From Lysinibacillus sp. (GTDB lineage: Bacteria > Bacillota > Bacilli > Bacillales_A > Planococcaceae): a DNA stretch of 15,882 nucleotides. Position numbers and translations under genes: made by a program. The stretch covers positions 1-15,882 of the forward strand of contig JAAYHP010000218.1 in assembly GCA_012735355.1 (NCBI GenBank). The letters are read 5' to 3'. The notes under the pieces are model-generated. The model did no database searches. It was not told the origin of the DNA and worked only from the letters and a program-made list of their open reading frames with translations. Position 1 is the stretch's first letter. Each line of letters opens with the position of its first letter. Of this stretch, positions 6,924-15,172 are shown in pieces.

Positions 6924-7922
6924 ATGAATGTGTATAGTGAGCAACAATATACGGAAATAGCGGAACAGCTAAAGCAGGTTAGAGAGGAAATTAGCAAGTT
7001 TATCGTTGGGCAAGAAGAGGCAATTGAGTATACTCTTTTCTCTATTTTAGCCGACGGGCATGCATTGCTAGAAGGCTTACCGGGTATGGGGAAAACGATG
7101 CTAATCCGCACAATTTCAAGGGTGTTAGATTTATCTTTTTCCCGCATACAATTTACACCGGATTTAATGCCTGCAGATATAACAGGGACGAATATTATTG
7201 AACGTACGGAAAGCGGCAAACAGCAATTTAAATTCCAACAAGGGCCTATTTTTAGCCAAATGGTGTTAGCGGACGAAATAAATAGGGCAACACCGAAAAC
7301 ACAAAGTGCGCTTTTGGAAGCGATGGGAGAAAAAACGGTAACGGTTTTAGGAGATACGAAACCGATGGCAAGACCATTTTTCGTTTTAGCCACCCAAAAC
7401 CCGATTGAAATGGAAGGAACATACCCGTTACCGGAAGCACAAATGGACCGATTTTTATGTAAAATTTTAGTGCCTTATCCGAAGAAACAAGAACTAATGG
7501 AAATTATGAAGCGAACAACGGGAGCAGAAGAAGTCCAGTTAGAAAAAGTGATGGATACGAAAGCGTTACTAATTGCGCAACAAATGGTAAAAGAAGTGCT
7601 AATCGCTGATGAAATGCTAGAATATGCAGTTGATTTAGTTGTAGCGACCCATCCAGAAGGAAAAGATGCTTTGCCGGAAGTAAAGCAATATATCATGTAC
7701 GGGAGCGGTCCGCGAGGATTACAAAGCATTATTAAGCTGGCGAAGGCGCGGGCAGTTTATCAAGGAAGGTTCCATGTGGCTTTAGCTGATATTAAAGCTG
7801 TAGCAAAACCAGCATTGCGTCATCGCCTTCTTTTAAATTACGAAGGGGAAGCTTCTGGTAAGACGACGGATGATATTATTGAAGGAATTTTGAATACGAT
7901 TCATCAAGGTGTTGGGCAATGA
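6924..7922 (+). CDS. MoxR-family AAA+ ATPase
   Basis: A 332-residue MoxR protein of normal family length. It has Walker A GLPGMGKT (51-58), Walker B VLADEINRA (114-122), the sensor-1 region LATQNPIEMEGTYPLPEAQ (155-173) with arginine at 176, and the helical lid domain with GSGPRGLQ and the AKPALRHRL segment typical of MoxR. These ATPases act as cytoplasmic hexameric chaperones that work with vWA proteins. Three downstream genes encode DUF58 or vWA proteins, exactly the expected partners. The ribosome binding site is a G-rich GAGGGGG at 6916-6922. It is rather close to the ATG at 6924, and a GTG at 6930 is a credible alternative start. All catalytic motifs look intact. B. subtilis has a homologous pair in YeaC/YeaD, but I give no symbol because orthology is not shown. 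Confidence 0.96.
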   Translation: MNVYSEQQYTEIAEQLKQVREEISKFIVGQEEAIEYTLFSILADGHALLEGLPGMGKTMLIRTISRVLDLSFSRIQFTPDLMPADITGTNIIERTESGKQQFKFQQGPIFSQMVLADEINRATPKTQSALLEAMGEKTVTVLGDTKPMARPFFVLATQNPIEMEGTYPLPEAQMDRFLCKILVPYPKKQELMEIMKRTTGAEEVQLEKVMDTKALLIAQQMVKEVLIADEMLEYAVDLVVATHPEGKDALPEVKQYIMYGSGPRGLQSIIKLAKARAVYQGRFHVALADIKAVAKPALRHRLLLNYEGEASGKTTDDIIEGILNTIHQGVGQ

Positions 7923-8785
7923 TGAATTTCATTTTACCGGATGATTGGATAGCAAAAATTGGTCGCTTGTCAGTAGCCACCTCTTCTAAGTTGCGGGGGC
8001 ATCATAAAGGTTCCCATCGTTCTCAACGATTTGGCTCATCATTAGATTTCTCTGACTTCCGGGAATATACGTTAGGGGATGATGTCCGTCAAGTAGACTG
8101 GAATGTTTATGCTAGGACGGAGAAGTATTTCATTAAACGTTTTTTAGATGAACAAGAAATGCGAGTGCACATTTTGCTTGATTCTTCTCGCTCAATGGGA
8201 GAGGAGAAAAAGTGGCTCTTTGCAAGGCAAATTGTTGCTAGCCTCGGACTTATGGTATTAAGTCGGGATGATCGGCTTTCCTTTTCTTCTTTAGAGGAAG
8301 ATATCCATTTTAGAAGAAAAGGAGCAACTTATCGTAAATCCTTTTTGCAAGTTGTTTCAAAAATGGAAGAGGCAACTTACAAAGGTAGTTTTGCTCGAAA
8401 CGGCTTAAAAGCCATGCCGAAAGATAGTACTGTCTTTTTTGTTGTGACTGACGGGCTTGAACCAATACCCGAGTGGGAACAATTTTTCAGGAAACTTCCT
8501 CGTTTTGCGGGGGATATACGTTGCATTCAAATTGTGACGGAAGAAGAGTTGAATCCGAAATATACGGGAGATGTTCGACTGATTGATTCAGAAAGCGATA
8601 AAGATTTAAACATTTCGATTTCGAATCGGGTGCTAGAGAATTACAAGGAAGAACGACATCAACATGAAACTGCTTTTCAAGCTATTTGTAGTCGATTTGG
8701 TGTAAAGAATATCCAGTTAGTTGTTGAAGATGGGATAAAACACGCTATCTTCCATAAATTATTGATGAATCGTTGGGTACAGTGA
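7919..8785 (+). CDS. DUF58 protein (vWA-like partner of MoxR)
   Basis: A 288-residue DUF58 protein. The family hallmark is present around residues 31-76 (GSHRSQRFG, DFREYTLGDDVRQVDWNVYART, KRFLDEQE). It runs into a vWA-like core with a MIDAS-type DSSRS motif (Asp88, Ser90, Ser92) after the strand VHILL, and a later VVTDG strand. There is no signal peptide or TM segment and the protein contains cysteines, so it should be cytoplasmic. Its start overlaps the MoxR stop by four bases, a coupling very common for MoxR–DUF58 pairs. It is expected to bind a divalent metal and act with the MoxR ATPase. The biochemical activity of DUF58 is not established. Confidence 0.94.
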   Translation: MMNFILPDDWIAKIGRLSVATSSKLRGHHKGSHRSQRFGSSLDFSDFREYTLGDDVRQVDWNVYARTEKYFIKRFLDEQEMRVHILLDSSRSMGEEKKWLFARQIVASLGLMVLSRDDRLSFSSLEEDIHFRRKGATYRKSFLQVVSKMEEATYKGSFARNGLKAMPKDSTVFFVVTDGLEPIPEWEQFFRKLPRFAGDIRCIQIVTEEELNPKYTGDVRLIDSESDKDLNISISNRVLENYKEERHQHETAFQAICSRFGVKNIQLVVEDGIKHAIFHKLLMNRWVQ

Positions 8786-8790
8786 GGTGA
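8784..8790 (+). promoter_or_regulatory. Ribosome binding site supporting a TTG start
   Basis: GAGGTGA (8784-8790) overlaps the DUF58 stop codon and lies six bases before the TTG at 8797. The next in-frame ATG is seven codons on and would cut into the first TM helix, so the TTG is the better start. Confidence 0.7.
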
Positions 8791-8796
8791 TACGCA

Positions 8797-10539
8797 TTGG
8801 GATTTAGCAATTTCAGCATGCTAGTGACATTGATTTTTCCACTAGCAGTTCTTCTATATTATTTCTTCCGAAAGAAATATAAAGATAAAGAAGTATCTTC
8901 AACTCTGTTTTGGGAAGAAGTGATGCAAGAAACCCGGGTATCACCTTACTTAAAACATTTGCAAAGAAATGCCCTTTTTTATTTACAAATGTTAGCACTC
9001 CTTCTTTTTGTTTTTGCATTAATGAACCCATATATCAAGACGAAGGAAGTTGGCGGAAACCAATTGATATGGATAGTAGATACGTCAGCATCAATGCTTG
9101 CAGGGAAAGAAATGTCTACTTTTGAAAAGCATAAAGAAGAAATGAAATCCCTTGTTGCAGAGGTTGGTGAAAGACCGCTAACAATCATTACGACAGGCAG
9201 TGAACCGAAAACAGTCCTTCGCCAAGAAACGAATGTACAAAGGATTCAAAAAACGATCGATGAATTGGCGATTACTTATGAAGAAGAACATTTAACAAAG
9301 GCTCTCGACATGGCGAATGCCTATATCGGAGATAAGCCGACAACGATTTATTTATTTACCGATGCAGTTTCCCGTTCCCAATTACCGATCGAAAGAGAAA
9401 ATGTAAAGTGGATTGTAAAAGGAGCTGATACGGGGCTTGAAAATATTGCGATTACTCGATTTGCTGCAACTAATATAGGGAATGAAACGATCGCGTTAAT
9501 TCAACTAAAAAATGAAACAAACAAAAATCAAACGGTTCAACTTTCCCTTTTAAATGATGAAGGGGAACAACTATTAAATAAAACGATTACTTTAAAAGCT
9601 CAGGAAGAATTAACGAACACATTTGAAGCGTTACCGAACCTAGATGTACTGACTGCTACGATTAAGGTAAAGGATGATTACAAAGCGGATAATACAATGA
9701 TGGCAATCGTTGGTAGCAACCCTTTTGAGGTAGCGATTGGCCAAGATATGCATAAGTTAGTTCAAACTGGGTTTCAATCGTTAGGGACAGATGTGAAAAT
9801 TGTGCCTGAAACTCAATTGAAGTTATTGAAGGAATCCATCGTAGTAACAAATCAAGCAGAATTGCTAGAACAAAAGGAACCGATTGTATTAATCGGTAGG
9901 GATGATGAACTTGAAAAAGAAGTAAATGGTTTTGTAGAAGTTTCGCAAGATGAATTATTTGCTTTTAGCTCTTTAAAAGACGTGTATGTAAGAGCGGTGT
10001 ATCCTCCATTTGATGGGTTTCAAACGATTGCAATGGTTGGTGAAGAACCTTTTATTCAGCGCTCTCCAAAAGGGGATATCGTAATTTTAGCAGATATTCA
10101 GTCGACAGATTGGCCGTTACATCCCTCTTTCCCACTATTTTTATGGAGCATTCAAAATGAACTAGTGGAAGGGAAAACATCTTTAGGTGTATTTAGTCCA
10201 AATGAACAGAGGGCTGTTTCGTTAGTGGCTGGAGATTGGTCCATTTATACAGCAGAAGGGGATTACATATCTTCTTTTGAAAATGCTCAAGAGTTTCAAG
10301 CGCCTTCAAAGCCAGGATTGTATGTTGTTCGCTCTGAAAATGAAGTAAAACCTTTTATTGTACAACTACCACAAAAAGAACGAACAATTGAAGAGGGAAC
10401 GAGTTTTGAATTAGGAAAGATTTCAATAGGCGAAGAAGAAATTGCGAATCAGTCTATTGCAAAATGGATTGCTTTAGTCATTTTAATCATTTTAGTTGTA
10501 GAGTGGGAGGTGCAAAGAAGACGTGGATTTGCGAATTGA
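8797..10539 (+). CDS. BatA-like vWA membrane protein
   Basis: TTG start, 580 residues. The N-terminus matches the aerotolerance/BatA N-terminal layout: TM at 8-24, a basic loop with the conserved 'HLQRNAL' segment, and TM at about 59-77. A vWA domain follows with MIDAS residues Asp95, Ser97 and Ser99 (VDTSASM) and a degenerate TDA in place of the usual TDG. Residues about 225-300 look like a beta-sandwich, and the rest of the ectodomain is unassigned. A final TM at about 557-570 ends in a basic tail RRRGFAN. By the positive-inside rule the vWA and following domains face outward. There is not a single cysteine, which fits that location. It is probably a partner of MoxR/DUF58 in the same operon. 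Its 3' end overlaps the next gene by 17 bases. The family assignment is good; the function is not known. Confidence 0.9.
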   Translation: MGFSNFSMLVTLIFPLAVLLYYFFRKKYKDKEVSSTLFWEEVMQETRVSPYLKHLQRNALFYLQMLALLLFVFALMNPYIKTKEVGGNQLIWIVDTSASMLAGKEMSTFEKHKEEMKSLVAEVGERPLTIITTGSEPKTVLRQETNVQRIQKTIDELAITYEEEHLTKALDMANAYIGDKPTTIYLFTDAVSRSQLPIERENVKWIVKGADTGLENIAITRFAATNIGNETIALIQLKNETNKNQTVQLSLLNDEGEQLLNKTITLKAQEELTNTFEALPNLDVLTATIKVKDDYKADNTMMAIVGSNPFEVAIGQDMHKLVQTGFQSLGTDVKIVPETQLKLLKESIVVTNQAELLEQKEPIVLIGRDDELEKEVNGFVEVSQDELFAFSSLKDVYVRAVYPPFDGFQTIAMVGEEPFIQRSPKGDIVILADIQSTDWPLHPSFPLFLWSIQNELVEGKTSLGVFSPNEQRAVSLVAGDWSIYTAEGDYISSFENAQEFQAPSKPGLYVVRSENEVKPFIVQLPQKERTIEEGTSFELGKISIGEEEIANQSIAKWIALVILIILVVEWEVQRRRGFAN

Positions 10540-13117
10540 TTATCCGTTTGTTTTGCTTTTGCTCATACCGCTCTTAACTTATCTTTTTTGGACGTGGTGG
10601 AGACATAAATCGATATTGAAAAAAGGTCATTTCATTGTTTTCTTTATTCGTGCCATGACGATTGTGATGCTTATTTTTGCCGTAGCATCTCCTTATTTAT
10701 TACTGCCGGTGAAGGAAGAACAAATTTTATTTTTATTGGACCGTTCTGCTTCAATGGAAGGTACTGAGGAGGAAGCGGTAAGATTTATTGAAGAAAGTTT
10801 GCAAGGGAAGAAAGAACACCAGTCAGTTGGAATTTACTCTTTTGCATCAAACGTTCAAACGGAAGCGATATTATCCGATTCGTTAGAGCGGGTTCCTAAT
10901 TTTAGTGAAATGATTCATAAAGATGAAACAAACATAGAACAAGCTTTACAACTAGCTACTGGAATTGTAGATAAAGAAAAAGCAACCCGCATCGTTTTAA
11001 TGACAGATGGTTTACAAACGAGGGGAGAAGTATTTGAAAGCATTACGAAAATGGCTGGTACTAACATATCAGTAGATGTCGTGCCATTAAGTAAAGGAAT
11101 TAACTTCGATGTATCTATTCGGAGTTTTACAACGCCGCAAGTAGCTTATCGCGGAGAAGACCAGCAACTTGTTATTGAGTTGGAGGCAACAAAGGGAACC
11201 GTTGGAGAGCTGTACTTATATGAAAATGACCGGTTGATTTTTAAAGAAGGAATACAGCTAGAGGAAGGGAAAAATGTATTTTCATATCGTCATAAAGGAA
11301 ATCAAGAAGGGTTAGTAAAATATGAGGCTCTTATTCAAACGGAGGAAGATGCTATTTTAGAAAATAATAAATTGACGAGTGTAACGATGGTTCAAAGCAC
11401 GCCAAGATTGCTTATTGTAAGCAATCGGGAAGGTGGTTCTCCCATTGGGAAAATTTTAGATTCAAGTTCTATTCAATTCGATGAAGTAACTGCGGAATTA
11501 TTACCGAGTTCCTTATCCTCTATTTTGCAATATAACGCGATCATCTTTGACAATGTGCCAGGACATCTTGTAGGGGAAGCGAAAATGGGTGTCATTGAGC
11601 AAGCGGTGAAAAACTTTGGTGTCGGTTTCATGATGGTTGGTGGTGAGAATAGTTACGGTCTCGGTGGTTATTTTAAAACGCCCATTGAAAGGTTACTACC
11701 TGTAGAAATGGAAGTACAAGGGAAACATCAATTGCCATCATTAGGACTTGTCATTGTGCTCGATCGCTCAGGAAGTATGTTCGGTTCAAAAATAGAATTA
11801 GCGAAAGAAGCGGCGGTACGATCTGTTGAATTGCTTCGAGATGGAGATACCTTTGGATTTATTGCTTTTGATAGTGAGCCGTGGGAAATTATCGAGACAA
11901 AACCGTTAGAAAATAGAGAAGAAGCGATAGATACCATTTTATCTGTGCCTCCAGGAGGGGGAACTGAAATTTATTCATCTCTTGCAATGGCCTATGCCAA
12001 TTTAGCAGATTTAAAATTGCAACGAAAGCATATTATTTTATTGACAGACGGGCAGTCGGCGACAAGAAGCAATTATGAAGAATTAATTGAAACTGGAAAA
12101 GGTAATATGATTACTTTATCTACCGTTGCGATAGGTAGTGATGCGGATCGCAACCTATTAGAAATGTTGAGCACGTTAGCTGGAGGAAGATATTATGAAG
12201 TGATGGATGAGACGACTATACCTGCGATTTTATCGAGGGAAACAGCGATGATTTCCAGAACTTATATAGAGGATAATCCTTTTTATCCAATCATTTATCA
12301 ATCAGAAGGTTGGAATGCCCTGTTTGAAGAAGGTGTTCCGCTGATGAATGCATATATTGCTACAACACCAAAAGCAACCGCGAAAGTCATTGCAGAAAGT
12401 GAAAAGGAAGATCCCGTTCTTACTGAGTGGCAATACGGTTTAGGGCGCACAATTGCCTTTACTTCCGATTCAACGGGAGCATGGACAGGGGATTGGGCCC
12501 GTTGGAAAGAGTGGGCTAATTTCTGGCATACTTCAGTATCTCGATTGTTGCCGAAATATAATGAAATTGCTTATGATATTCGCTTAAATGCAGATGGAAC
12601 ATTCGTTATTACCGATCCAACAAATGAAGCGACATTTTTAGATGTGGCAGTTGTTGATGAATTAGGAAATGAATTGGAAGTTAGTTTAGAGCCAATTTCA
12701 GCTAGCAAAGTACGGGCTGTTGTTGATGCGAGTCCTGGCCTTGTATTTTTCCGTATTTCGAAAGATGACGAGGTTTATCAGGCAGGATTAACGGTTCCTT
12801 ATAGCGCCGAATACGAGCTTGCGCCACCAAACGAGAAATTGCTTGCTAATATCGCAGAAAGTACTGGTGGAAAAGTGATTGAAGAGCCAGAAGAAGCGTT
12901 TCGCGAGTTTACAGAAAGAGGAGCAACGCGTCAAAGTATTTCTGTAATCCTTCTGTTTGTGAGTTTATTGCTCTTCTTTATTGATATTACGATTAGAAGA
13001 TTTGGTTGGGGCTTTTTAAAACAAGTTGGGAAGTCGAGAAAAGCGATTGTAAAGAAAGATATTGTAGAGGAAGAAACGAATGTCGCTCAAATACTCAAAG
13101 GCATGAAGAAGAAATAG
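10523..13117 (+). CDS. Large membrane protein with two vWA domains and an inactive amidotransferase-like domain
   Basis: 864 residues from a GTG start, with GGGAGGTG (10505-10512) ten bases upstream, inside the previous gene. Two N-terminal TM helices (about 8-26 and 37-60) are followed by a first vWA domain with MIDAS Asp73, Ser75, Ser77 and TDG. A beta-rich region precedes a class I amidotransferase-like domain (FDNVPGH near 342-348; GGENSYGLGGY at 373-383). A second vWA follows with MIDAS Asp414, Ser416, Ser418 and TDG, then a segment with GLGRTIAFTSDSTGAW characteristic of this family, and a last TM at 806-824 with a basic cytoplasmic tail of about 40 residues. The protein has no cysteine, so the amidotransferase-like fold cannot be a cysteine-dependent enzyme. 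Proteins of this build are often annotated as 'VWA domain-containing' or 'glutamine amidotransferase'. Last gene of the operon. Confidence 0.92.
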   Translation: MDLRIDYPFVLLLLIPLLTYLFWTWWRHKSILKKGHFIVFFIRAMTIVMLIFAVASPYLLLPVKEEQILFLLDRSASMEGTEEEAVRFIEESLQGKKEHQSVGIYSFASNVQTEAILSDSLERVPNFSEMIHKDETNIEQALQLATGIVDKEKATRIVLMTDGLQTRGEVFESITKMAGTNISVDVVPLSKGINFDVSIRSFTTPQVAYRGEDQQLVIELEATKGTVGELYLYENDRLIFKEGIQLEEGKNVFSYRHKGNQEGLVKYEALIQTEEDAILENNKLTSVTMVQSTPRLLIVSNREGGSPIGKILDSSSIQFDEVTAELLPSSLSSILQYNAIIFDNVPGHLVGEAKMGVIEQAVKNFGVGFMMVGGENSYGLGGYFKTPIERLLPVEMEVQGKHQLPSLGLVIVLDRSGSMFGSKIELAKEAAVRSVELLRDGDTFGFIAFDSEPWEIIETKPLENREEAIDTILSVPPGGGTEIYSSLAMAYANLADLKLQRKHIILLTDGQSATRSNYEELIETGKGNMITLSTVAIGSDADRNLLEMLSTLAGGRYYEVMDETTIPAILSRETAMISRTYIEDNPFYPIIYQSEGWNALFEEGVPLMNAYIATTPKATAKVIAESEKEDPVLTEWQYGLGRTIAFTSDSTGAWTGDWARWKEWANFWHTSVSRLLPKYNEIAYDIRLNADGTFVITDPTNEATFLDVAVVDELGNELEVSLEPISASKVRAVVDASPGLVFFRISKDDEVYQAGLTVPYSAEYELAPPNEKLLANIAESTGGKVIEEPEEAFREFTERGATRQSISVILLFVSLLLFFIDITIRRFGWGFLKQVGKSRKAIVKKDIVEEETNVAQILKGMKKK

Positions 13118-13135
13118 TATAGAATTGTATGAAAA

Positions 13136-13267
13136 TAATAATCGTTGATTTAGGTTACGGGCGGCTTTGTTACTGTCCCTTCGTTTTCGTCACAGATAAA
13201 TTGCGACTAAGCGTGTGCAACAGGGGCGCGCACCGCCCTTCACTCAAATCAACGTATTAATTTTTTC
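13136..13267 (+). terminator. Large nested inverted-repeat element ending in a T-run (probable operon terminator)
   Basis: An outer stem CGTTGATTT (13143-13151) / AAATCAACG (13246-13254) extends outward as TAATA/TATTA across a two-base bulge and encloses an inner GGGCGG (13159-13164) / CCGCCC (13233-13238). ATTTTTTC follows directly at 13260-13267. The roughly 70 bases inside hold further short pairings (CTGT/ACAG at 13173-13176 and 13192-13195; TTGC/GCAA at 13201-13204 and 13217-13220). The element is clearly GC-richer than its surroundings. A T-run after the stem, 18 bases after the last stop codon, suggests termination, but it is far larger than a normal terminator and may be a structured RNA or a small mobile repeat. 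Confidence 0.5.
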
Positions 13268-13332
13268 TCATTTTAAATGCATCTCTACTATTTATACTTT
13301 CCGTTTCAAACAAGCCTTAATAATATAAATTG

Positions 13333-13341
13333 TGTTATAAT
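13333..13341 (+). promoter_or_regulatory. Extended -10 promoter of dnaX
   Basis: TGTTATAAT at 13333-13341 is a perfect -10 hexamer (13336-13341) with an extended TG. No good -35 hexamer sits at 16-18 bases upstream, which extended -10 promoters tolerate. A start near 13348 leaves a leader of about 33 bases before the TTG at 13381. Confidence 0.7.
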
Positions 13342-13380
13342 GTAGCTACGAAAAACGGAAGGTAGAAGGAGAGGAAATAG

Positions 13381-15123
13381 TTGACGTACCAAGCATTTTA
13401 TCGTGTTTATAGACCGCAAAGCTTTCGTGAAATGTCAGGTCAAACCCACGTAAAAAGAACGCTTCAAAATGCTCTCCTAGCAAATAAAACAACCCATGCG
13501 TACCTATTCTCTGGCCCTCGGGGTACAGGTAAAACGAGTACCGCAAAGATTTTTGCTAAAGCATTAAATTGTGAGAAAGCTCCAACAAATGAACCGTGCA
13601 ACGAATGCTCCACTTGCCGAAGCATAACGGAAGGCTCTCACCCCGATGTCATCGAATTCGATGCTGCATCCAATTCTCGGGTGGAAGAAATTCGTGACAT
13701 CATTGAAAAGGTAAGATTTGCTCCAGCAGATGCTCGATTTAAAGTGTATATTATCGATGAAGTGCATATGCTTTCTACGAGCGCATTTAATGCATTACTT
13801 AAAACGCTGGAAGAACCACCGCCTCATGCGGTATTTATTTTAGCTACGACGGAACCACATAAATTACCAGCAACGATTATTTCCCGATGTCAACGTTTCG
13901 ATTTTAAACGCCTTTCATCCCATGATATTGTGGAACGAATGAAAGTCGTGTTGGAAGATATCGATTTACCTTACGATGAACAGGCATTAAAAGTCATTGC
14001 TCAAGCGGCAAGCGGTGGAATGCGGGATGCTTTAAGTTTATTAGATCAAATCGTATCTTTTAGTGGCGAACAGTTAACGCTAGAAAATGCTCTTTTAGTA
14101 AGTGGCTCCATTAGCCAAGACGTTTTTTATGATTTAGCTATTTCCTTAAAAGAAAAAGATATAGCAAAAGTGCTTTCCTTATTGGAAGAACTTATTGCAG
14201 ACGGAAAAGATCCCCTTCGTTTATCGGAGGATTTAATCACCTTTTTCCGAGATTTATTATTGTTACAAACGGATAGCGAGTTAGATGAATTATTAGAGCT
14301 TGTGACACCGGAAGAAAAGTTTGTTGAATTGTCCCGTGAGTTTTCCGCCGATACCCTTTACGGATATATCGATATACTATCTAAGACGCAGCAAGATATG
14401 CGATTTTCTCACCATACGAAAGTATATTTAGAAACGGCTCTGTTAAAAATGAGCCAGTCGAAAAATGCGGTAACGGGAGCAATTGATCCTGCATTAAATA
14501 ATAAAGTGGCTCAACTAGAAAGCATTATATTCCAATTAAAAGAACAAATTCAAAATGGTGCAATGCAAACGATCAACCAAGCTCCAAAAGAAGCAACTAG
14601 TCGTCCTAGAGCGATTTCTTCAAAAGGTTATAAAGTCCAGGAAGGTAGAATAAAAGAAGTTCTAAAGGACGCAACAAAAAAGGATATTTTGCAAATAAAA
14701 AATGCTTGGTTACCTGTATTAAATCAACTTCAAAAGTCACAATCGGCGCTTTTTGCAGAGGCTGAACCCGTTGCAGCATCTTCTAGTGCATTTGTGATAA
14801 AATTCAAGTATGATATACATTGTCAAATGGTTGCTGAAAACAGAGATCTAATATCAATCCTTTCTCAAACTTTTTTCCAACAAACAGGAAGTAATTATGA
14901 AATTTTATGTATCCCAGAAAGTCAATGGACTGTACTAAGGGAAAACTTTATTCGTGAAAATGGTTTACACAAAAAAGATCAACAAGAAGGGAATATGGTT
15001 CAGGAACAAATCCCAGAAGCACCGTATATAGAAGATGCGAAGGAAATAGAGTCGGAAGATCCGCTCGTTGTAGAAGCGGAAAAAATGTTTGGAAAAGATT
15101 TTGTTGAAATAGTGGAAGATTGA
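13381..15123 (+). CDS. dnaX: DNA polymerase III subunits gamma/tau
   Basis: 580 residues from a TTG start, with AAGGAGAGG at 13366-13374. The protein opens TYQAFYRVYRPQSF like B. subtilis DnaX. It has Walker A GPRGTGKT (45-52), a zinc-binding module with Cys64, Cys73, Cys76 and Cys79, Walker B IIDEVHML (124-131), sensor 1 around ATTEPHKLP, and sensor 2 GGMRDALSLLD with Arg215. Domain III follows, then a variable linker, and the conserved C-terminal region starting at 'GRIKEVLKDAT' and ending DFVEIVED. It is the ATPase of the clamp loader, and as tau it bridges the loader to the replicative polymerase. The order dnaX–ybaB–recR is as in B. subtilis. An in-frame A AAA AAG heptamer at 14676-14682 could allow a shorter gamma-like product. 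Transcription from 13333-13341 appears independent of the upstream operon. Confidence 0.98.
   Translation: MTYQAFYRVYRPQSFREMSGQTHVKRTLQNALLANKTTHAYLFSGPRGTGKTSTAKIFAKALNCEKAPTNEPCNECSTCRSITEGSHPDVIEFDAASNSRVEEIRDIIEKVRFAPADARFKVYIIDEVHMLSTSAFNALLKTLEEPPPHAVFILATTEPHKLPATIISRCQRFDFKRLSSHDIVERMKVVLEDIDLPYDEQALKVIAQAASGGMRDALSLLDQIVSFSGEQLTLENALLVSGSISQDVFYDLAISLKEKDIAKVLSLLEELIADGKDPLRLSEDLITFFRDLLLLQTDSELDELLELVTPEEKFVELSREFSADTLYGYIDILSKTQQDMRFSHHTKVYLETALLKMSQSKNAVTGAIDPALNNKVAQLESIIFQLKEQIQNGAMQTINQAPKEATSRPRAISSKGYKVQEGRIKEVLKDATKKDILQIKNAWLPVLNQLQKSQSALFAEAEPVAASSSAFVIKFKYDIHCQMVAENRDLISILSQTFFQQTGSNYEILCIPESQWTVLRENFIRENGLHKKDQQEGNMVQEQIPEAPYIEDAKEIESEDPLVVEAEKMFGKDFVEIVED
14676..14682 (+). 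other. Candidate -1 ribosomal frameshift site in dnaX (A AAA AAG)
   Basis: In the dnaX frame the bases read ACA AAA AAG at codons 432-434, so the heptamer A AAA AAG is in the phase used by E. coli dnaX. A purine-rich AAAGGA lies at 14664-14669, six bases upstream, closer than the about ten bases in E. coli. Slippage would give a product of about 461 residues, ending at TGA 14763-14765. I see no strong downstream hairpin, so efficiency may be low. Confidence 0.4.
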
Positions 15124-15157
15124 TGTTTTTCAGCGCAAAATTTAAATGAATGTAAAT

Positions 15158-15165
15158 GAGGAGGA
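15158..15165 (+). promoter_or_regulatory. Ribosome binding site that fixes the ybaB/yaaK start
   Basis: GAGGAGGA (15158-15165) lies seven bases before the ATG at 15173. An upstream in-frame ATG at 15146 would add nine residues that include this site and has no ribosome binding site of its own, so 15173 is preferred. Confidence 0.85.
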
Positions 15166-15172
15166 CGTTTTT

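Noticed and set aside
6902..7393. 163-codon open frame on the minus strand
   Set aside because: It is antisense to the MoxR coding region with no ribosome binding site or domain. It arises from the codon pattern of the real gene.
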